Positions 59,283-64,000 of a stretch of DNA of 64,000 bases are shown here, in pieces (position 1 is the stretch's first letter; each line of letters opens with the position of its first letter). Source of the DNA: Opeltia flavorubescens. Taxonomy: Eukaryota > Ascomycota > Lecanoromycetes > Teloschistales > Teloschistaceae. A program made the position numbers and the translations under genes. The stretch covers positions 868,001 to 932,000 of the forward strand of contig KE546969.1 of NCBI GenBank assembly GCA_000442125.1, given 5' to 3'. Under the pieces are notes generated by a model, which saw nothing but the letters and a program-made list of their open reading frames with translations, had not been told where the DNA came from and ran no database searches.

Positions 59283-59455
59283 GTGTTGAACGGAGCATCT
59301 GGGCAATCTCGGAGTTACAATTATGCATGCATGCGTCGAGGGCGTTTGAAAGACCAGAGCGGCCAATGCGGGGTGGGCCTATTTTCATATGTGGAACATC
59401 TGTACAATTGATACCAATTTGACGCCGAAGACTCCCTCCTTTCTCGTGATCTCTT

Positions 59456-60027
59456 TTACTTTGAGATACTACCTGGCGTGACACCATACGTTGGCCTCAC
59501 AAATCTATACCGACTGTCAGCATTGGCACCTCGGCCCCATGTTTTTAAAGGCCCGTACCTGTCACTATGATATGGTTTCGTGGTCCTCCCCAGCAGCTCC
59601 TGCTCCCTCCCCTGATCCGCCCAGTACCGTCTCACTTGGTCTCGATCGGTCTCTGCTTGCAGCAGAGGAGTCAAGTATATCCGTGACCACATCTTTTCCC
59701 GTGCAAGTTCACTATCCATTACCGATGTTGTTAGCTTGGCGATTCCGCGACGGAGTTGCTTCCATATTACGAATTTGCCGAACATGAGGAGGTATGTTTC
59801 GTACTTATGTTCCCTGACTCCTTTTCCGTACTTGTAGAGACCGTAGGTCATAATCACACCGACGCCGAGGAGGTAGTATGACGGGCGGAAACCGCGGGCG
59901 GGGAGGTTTCGCTGTGGTTCGGTCAGCACGGAAAATGCGGATTTGATAACAGAAACAAGGATGGGAGTTGTAGTACTTTGTATTGTACTGGCTCGTAGCC
60001 TCCGGTTGGAGGTAGATCTTGAGCCAT
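59456..60027 (-). CDS. NDUFA13: Mitochondrial complex I subunit NDUFA13 (GRIM-19)
   Basis: Four exons (59977-60027, 59805-59911, 59559-59711, 59456-59504) give 119 residues. This supernumerary subunit sits in the membrane arm of NADH:ubiquinone oxidoreductase in the inner mitochondrial membrane. It begins MAQDLPPTGGYEPVQYKRNL and continues PARGFRP. One membrane helix follows (YYLLGVGVIMTYGLYKYG). Then come REHNELAREKMWSRIYLTPL, LQAETDRDQVRRYWADQ and RFVRPTYGVTP. The second and third introns (93 and 54 bp) are multiples of three without stops. They were recognised only because the unspliced reading breaks the conserved REHNELAREKMW and HSDRFVRPT. The gene is divergent from TRM10 and tail-to-tail with MSN5. 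Confidence 0.93.
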
Positions 60028-60498
60028 TGAGGCGATCGCTTGAAGGGAAGGGTTCAAGGACCTGTTGTGGTATTGAGGTGAAGTCCAGCCTTGGTAATGA
60101 CTAAGCGAAGGAAAGTGGATTTGATTGGCTGATGTGGGCATGTGCTTCGAACAGCGACCTAGGTTTTTGATGATTTCTAGCGTCTAGAGCAGACATGGAT
60201 TTTATCTGAATTTTATGACATTAAAAACTGATTTATCTGCGCTATCTCCTGATCTTTCGCTCTTCTTTTCTCTTTCCACTCTAGGCTTTGCGTACCTGGC
60301 CAATGCCATGAGCTAACAGCCTGTGGCAGAAATCGTTAACCCGTTTAGAGATGAATCTCCATGAGTTTTCCTTGTATCTCTAGACGAAAAGTTAGAATCA
60401 CACATGCGCTTATTGCGGATTTCTAATTTATCTAAAGTCAAGTCATATTCTCAAAAGATTTTAAAGATTTCATATTGGCCCGATTGGTAATTTCAATC
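60028..60498. promoter_or_regulatory. Divergent upstream region of NDUFA13 and TRM10
   Basis: 471 bp between start codons, AT-rich toward TRM10. No coding frame recognised. Confidence 0.45.
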
Positions 60499-61629
60499 AT
60501 GTCTTCTCGATCTTCTGAGACTCCCAGTCAAGGACTTATGTATACCTCACCTCCATCGAATGCTCCACAAGAGGGACTTCCGCCACCCTTATCCAAGAAC
60601 AAGCTCAAGAAGTTACGTCGTGATCAAGCTTGGGAAGAAGGCCGGGAGAAGAGAAAAGAACTTCGTAAACTCAAAAACAAGCAGAAAAAAGAGCGAAAGC
60701 GCGCTACTGGTGAGAAAAGTGAACTACCTGTCGTCGTACCCGAGGATCAGAATGCGAATCATGACATAGAAGCTCAAGCCCCAGGGTCCCGAAGACTCAG
60801 AGCTGTTCAATTGCCGATTTCATTTGTCATTGACTGCGGCTTTGATGATCTCATGCTAGATGGGGAAAGGATATCCCTGGCTTCGCAAATCACCCGAGCG
60901 TACTCAGATAATCACAAGGCGAGATACAGGTCGCATCTTTTCGTCAGCTCATTTGGCGGACATCTGAAGGAAAGATTCGATAATGTGCTATCCGGTCATC
61001 ACCATAGCTGGAAAGGAGTCCAGTTTATTGAAGGCGACTTTGAGGAAGGAATATCGCAGGCGGACGGACTGATGGAAAGTGACCGAGGAGGAGATCTCGC
61101 CGCCGCTTTTGAAAAGCTGGCATCCACCCAGCCAGCTGGAGACATTGTGAACTCGGGAGAAGTTGTGTACCTTACCAGTGACAGCCCTGACACACTGACT
61201 GAGCTCAAGCCATACAGCACCTATGTCATAGGTGGTTTGGTAGACAAGAATCGACACAAGGGTATTTGTTACAAGCGGGCCATGGACCGAGGAATGAAAA
61301 CAGCAAAGCTGCCAATTGGCGACTACATGAGAATGACGAGTCGGTTTGTTCTTGCAACGAATCATGTGGTGGAAATCATGTTGAGATGGCTCGAAGTGGG
61401 TGACTGGAGTAAGGCCTTCTTACAGGTCATTCCCAAACGCAAAGGCGGTATTCTCAAAGATGGCTTGATTGTCCTGGATGATACTCATGCGGCCTCAAAT
61501 TCAATACAAGGTGTAGATCATGAACACTCAGAAGAGGTTCAGGAAGACAACGACAGAGTAGACGAAGACCCAATCGAGCTTGCTAAAGATAGTCCTTTGG
61601 TTGAAGCTACGCAATCTGGAAAAGAGTAG
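60499..61629 (+). CDS. TRM10: tRNA (guanine-9-N1)-methyltransferase
   Basis: A single exon of 376 codons. The SPOUT-fold enzyme methylates N1 of G9 in tRNAs using S-adenosylmethionine. The Lys-rich N-terminal part (SKNKLKKLRRDQAWEEGREK) is the usual tRNA-binding extension. The SPOUT domain runs about 105-320: SFVIDCGFDDLMLDGERISL, SLASQITRAYSDN, EVVYLTSDSPDTL, YVIGGLVDKNRHKGICYKRA (the cofactor knot with G-x-V-D-x-N), and KLPIGDYMRM with VLATNHVVEIMLRWLE. The C-terminal 60 residues are acidic and unconserved. The ATG at 60499 is the first ATG in frame and gives the normal N terminus. Confidence 0.96.
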   Translation: MSSRSSETPSQGLMYTSPPSNAPQEGLPPPLSKNKLKKLRRDQAWEEGREKRKELRKLKNKQKKERKRATGEKSELPVVVPEDQNANHDIEAQAPGSRRLRAVQLPISFVIDCGFDDLMLDGERISLASQITRAYSDNHKARYRSHLFVSSFGGHLKERFDNVLSGHHHSWKGVQFIEGDFEEGISQADGLMESDRGGDLAAAFEKLASTQPAGDIVNSGEVVYLTSDSPDTLTELKPYSTYVIGGLVDKNRHKGICYKRAMDRGMKTAKLPIGDYMRMTSRFVLATNHVVEIMLRWLEVGDWSKAFLQVIPKRKGGILKDGLIVLDDTHAASNSIQGVDHEHSEEVQEDNDRVDEDPIELAKDSPLVEATQSGKE

Positions 61630-62242
61630 CCGCCATGGCTTCCCCTTGAATGACATGGAAAGACCGAAACCAACAAAACATTGAAGCCGGAGTAGAGATC
61701 GAGATTTATGGCTGACCGTTCCCTACGACCTGGAGATATTTATCAGCATAAGGGCAGCAATGTTCAACACGATTCTTCCGAAGCTCGAAAGAAAGCAGTC
61801 TGTCAAATATTGAATCGTTGTATCCTAATTACAAGCCATTCACGTCATCCTTTGGCATTACGAGGGTGAGTACACGACGACAGACTGCCGGTTCTTCGAA
61901 CCGTTTTATACTAGAAGACCTAATTGCTCCCCAACTTGCATGCGGAACGTCAAAGACAGTAGGCCCGGTTGTTTCCAAACGATAGCTTTTCAGAACGCAG
62001 AGCTTGGATTTGGTCGGTGTTAATGTACCGATCAGGGGTTAGGGGTCAGTAGATTCCAATACCCTTGCTTGAAAACGGCCGCCGATCGCCGATGTGGCTT
62101 CTTGAGCCGCATGACGAACATTGTCGCCAACCTCGAAATGTTTATGTTCGAAATACCCTTGAATTGCATATGGCTACCACAAGCTTTGATCGAGCATGTT
62201 TCTGTTTCAGCTAGCTTTTCGTAGCTGATTGAAGAGCTCACA
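61630..62242. other. Intergenic TRM10 to OXR1, with a hairpin before a T-run
   Basis: 613 bp. A perfect 6-bp stem with a 3-base loop (CGGTTC TTC GAACCG, 61889-61903) is followed by TTTT. No gene recognised on either strand. Confidence 0.4.
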
Positions 62243-63369
62243 ATGTCAGAGACCGATCCAACGCCTACAAGTCCCTCCACTAGGCCGCACCCTCCCAGCT
62301 CCACACATTCCTACTTTTCTTACCCCGTTTCTCATGTCATGTCTGGCCTTTATCGTCGACTTACCGAGCCAAACCGAATTCAAAACAGCAACACCGCCCC
62401 TCCGCCGTCTCTCGATCTTCACAACGGCCTGTATACCCCTCCTCGTCGCACCGCTTCACCTTTCCAACCGCCGCCTCTTACCCCATTGACCCTTATTCCA
62501 GCCCAAGCAGCTTCATCTTCAGTCATCCTTACTCGCTCTCTTGCCGAAGAAATCCGGCTACTGATCCCACCTCGTCTCCAACTTTGCGAGTCATGGTCCT
62601 TGGCGTACAGTCTCGAGGAAGATGGTGTTAGCTTGACAACCTTGTATCAGAAGTGCGGAGGGCCCTCGATATCAAAAGACAGCTCGTTCATCCTTGTAAT
62701 TAAAGATGCTGCTGGCGGCGTAAGCCAATGTCTCATATCACCCATGTCATACGTTCCAGTATCACACAGACTAATCCAGTTCTTCTTCCACAGATCTTCG
62801 GCGCCTACCTTACCGATCCTCCACATCCCTCCTCCTCCTTCTACGGCACAGGCGAATGCTTTCTCTGGCGCTCCTCCATCCTTCCCGCTTCCTCACTCCT
62901 GTCCTCACTTCCCCCTCCGCCATCAGCACCCGAATCCGCCTCTCTTGGGCGAAGCACCACCATCGCGAGCCCGAAATCAGCATCTTCAGCTTCCCACCGT
63001 AAATCTCCCTCACACGGTAACTTGCTAGGTCCTCACTCCTCTTCAATAACCTCCTTATCATCCACACCCGCAAACACGAATGGGCGTTTCCCCTCTCCTT
63101 CTCCCTCCGCGAGCGGTACGAGCACACCCACCGAACAGCGCATCCGTTTCAAAGCATTTCCTTACAGTGGTGTCAATGACTACCTGATTTTTTGCGAACA
63201 ATCATTCCTAAGCATCGGCGGCGGCGACGGTAGATACGGGCTTTGGCTCGATGGGGTGCTGGAACGGGGCATTAGCAGTCCGTGCATGACGTTTGGGAAT
63301 GAAACGTTGAGCGAGGAAGGGGAGAAATTTGAGGTGGTGGGCGTGGAGGTGTGGTGTGTGGGCGGCTGA
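62243..63369 (+). CDS. OXR1: TLDc-domain protein, oxidation resistance protein 1
   Basis: Two exons (62243-62719, 62794-63369) encode 350 residues. OXR1 proteins protect against oxidative stress and regulate V-ATPase assembly; yeast Oxr1 promotes disassembly. The TLDc domain starts near residue 95: LTRSLAEEIRLLIPPRLQLC, ESWSLAYSLEEDGVSLTTLY, SFILVIKDAAGGIFGAYLTD, YGTGECFLWR. After a Ser/Pro-rich insertion of about 90 residues it resumes with RFKAFPYSGVNDYLIFCEQ, FLSIGGGDGRYGLWLDG, SSPCMTFGNETLSEEGEKFE and VVGVEVWCVG. The N-terminal 90 residues are Pro/Ser-rich. Insertions at this point of the domain are common in mould homologues. Confidence 0.94.
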
Positions 63370-64000
63370 TCAAGGGGAAGTGGGATTATGTGTGGCATCT
63401 TTGTACAGGGGTCAGTTGAAGAAATCACTGCTCTTGGAATCTATCTCTAAGAGCAGCGACATGGTGGAAAGAAGCAAAGGAGTGGCATGGTCAGACAAAG
63501 GCTGACTGAAATGGACAGAGGATTTGATGCATTTCTGGAGCGTGACCTGTTCCGTGGATAAAAGCATGTATGTCTAACCCGGCAAAAGCAGAGTCGAGTG
63601 ATAAGGCTGTACGGCAAGACGAAAGCCATTGCAGGGAAACATGGTACGGCGTGGTTGAGAAAATAATGGCTGGCCAAATCAGATACCCAATCAGCTAGGA
63701 TTGGACTTTCGGGACTACCCATTATTCGCCGTTGGTGGGAAAGTTGGAGCGAGTTATGAGGAAGAGACCTCGACATTTCGTATTGAAAACCCAAATGTAA
63801 AGGTTGGGTGCTGTCCAGTCATTGTAAAACATGGGGATGAGGAAAAGGTTCGATTGTCATCTCAATCATCGAAAATAGTAGCCAGACCATCATGAATAAA
63901 TTTACTTCGAAAGGCTACAATCGAGCCCGATGAAGACAAGTCATTCTCAAAACGATTTCTCGAAGTCATGGATTCCATTTGTCCTCGTTATTAGTCTAAC
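63370..64000. other. Right-edge intergenic sequence
   Basis: 631 bp after OXR1. Frames of up to 115 codons on the minus strand and 64 on the plus strand have no recognisable content. Confidence 0.4.

Noticed and set aside
1-64000. tRNA, rRNA, CRISPR or LTR-type elements
   Set aside because: I looked for GTTCGANTC-type T arms on both strands, long direct repeats and regularly spaced repeats and saw none that held up; several TTCGAA matches lie in coding exons or lack flanking stems.

Overview
The window is nuclear DNA from a filamentous ascomycete (Pezizomycotina). The evidence is about 30 densely packed genes on both strands, short spliceosomal introns (mostly 50-170 bp, GT...AG, often with CTAAC/CTGAC-like branch sites), and protein families typical of moulds: a Skt5-type chitin synthase activator, an Asn/Gly-rich secreted protein and a small Cys secreted protein. 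I cannot fix the class; a leotiomycete-like genome is a guess. Three single ambiguous bases (14704, 51152, 55591) show a draft assembly.

Layout. 1-104: N terminus of a Pro-rich protein running off the left edge. 0.7-16.6 kb: CFT2 (mRNA 3' end processing), MAM33 (mitochondrial matrix), PCMT1 (protein repair), a mitochondrial tricarboxylate carrier, DHH1 (mRNA decapping and storage), a Pro-rich adaptor-like protein, ECO1 (cohesin acetyltransferase), and a small single-pass membrane protein whose first coding exon is only the ATG. 17.7-23.7 kb: a BTB/POZ protein, a SAS2-like MYST acetyltransferase, an Asn/Gly-rich secreted protein and a PhzF-fold enzyme. 23.7-26.2 kb is gene-poor. 26.2-40 kb: an uncharacterised fungal protein, UDP-glucose:glycoprotein glucosyltransferase, a CCCH zinc-finger protein, a HOP2-like gene lacking its winged helix, and the chitin synthase activator. 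40.7-54.5 kb: CHL1, a small secreted protein, ribosomal protein uL15, CDC7, condensin YCS4, MAK3 and LRO1. 54.5-64 kb: a 209-bp MITE-like foldback element, MSN5, NDUFA13, TRM10 and OXR1.

The window is mostly housekeeping, with no metabolite cluster, phage-like element, tRNA or rRNA that I could support. Several genes bear on chromosome duplication and segregation (ECO1, CHL1, CDC7, YCS4, HOP2, SAS2), but they are interleaved with unrelated genes. Divergent pairs with short shared upstream regions are CFT2/MAM33, CDC7/YCS4, MAK3/LRO1, NDUFA13/TRM10 and SKT5/CHL1.

All gene models were built by hand from reading frame, splice signals and family conservation. Every exon set quoted sums to a multiple of three. 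The most notable observations are a CaaX box assembled by splicing onto a 12-nt last exon, the cryptic one-codon-first-exon membrane protein, the MITE, the truncated HOP2, and in-frame stop-free introns in LRO1, MSN5 and NDUFA13.
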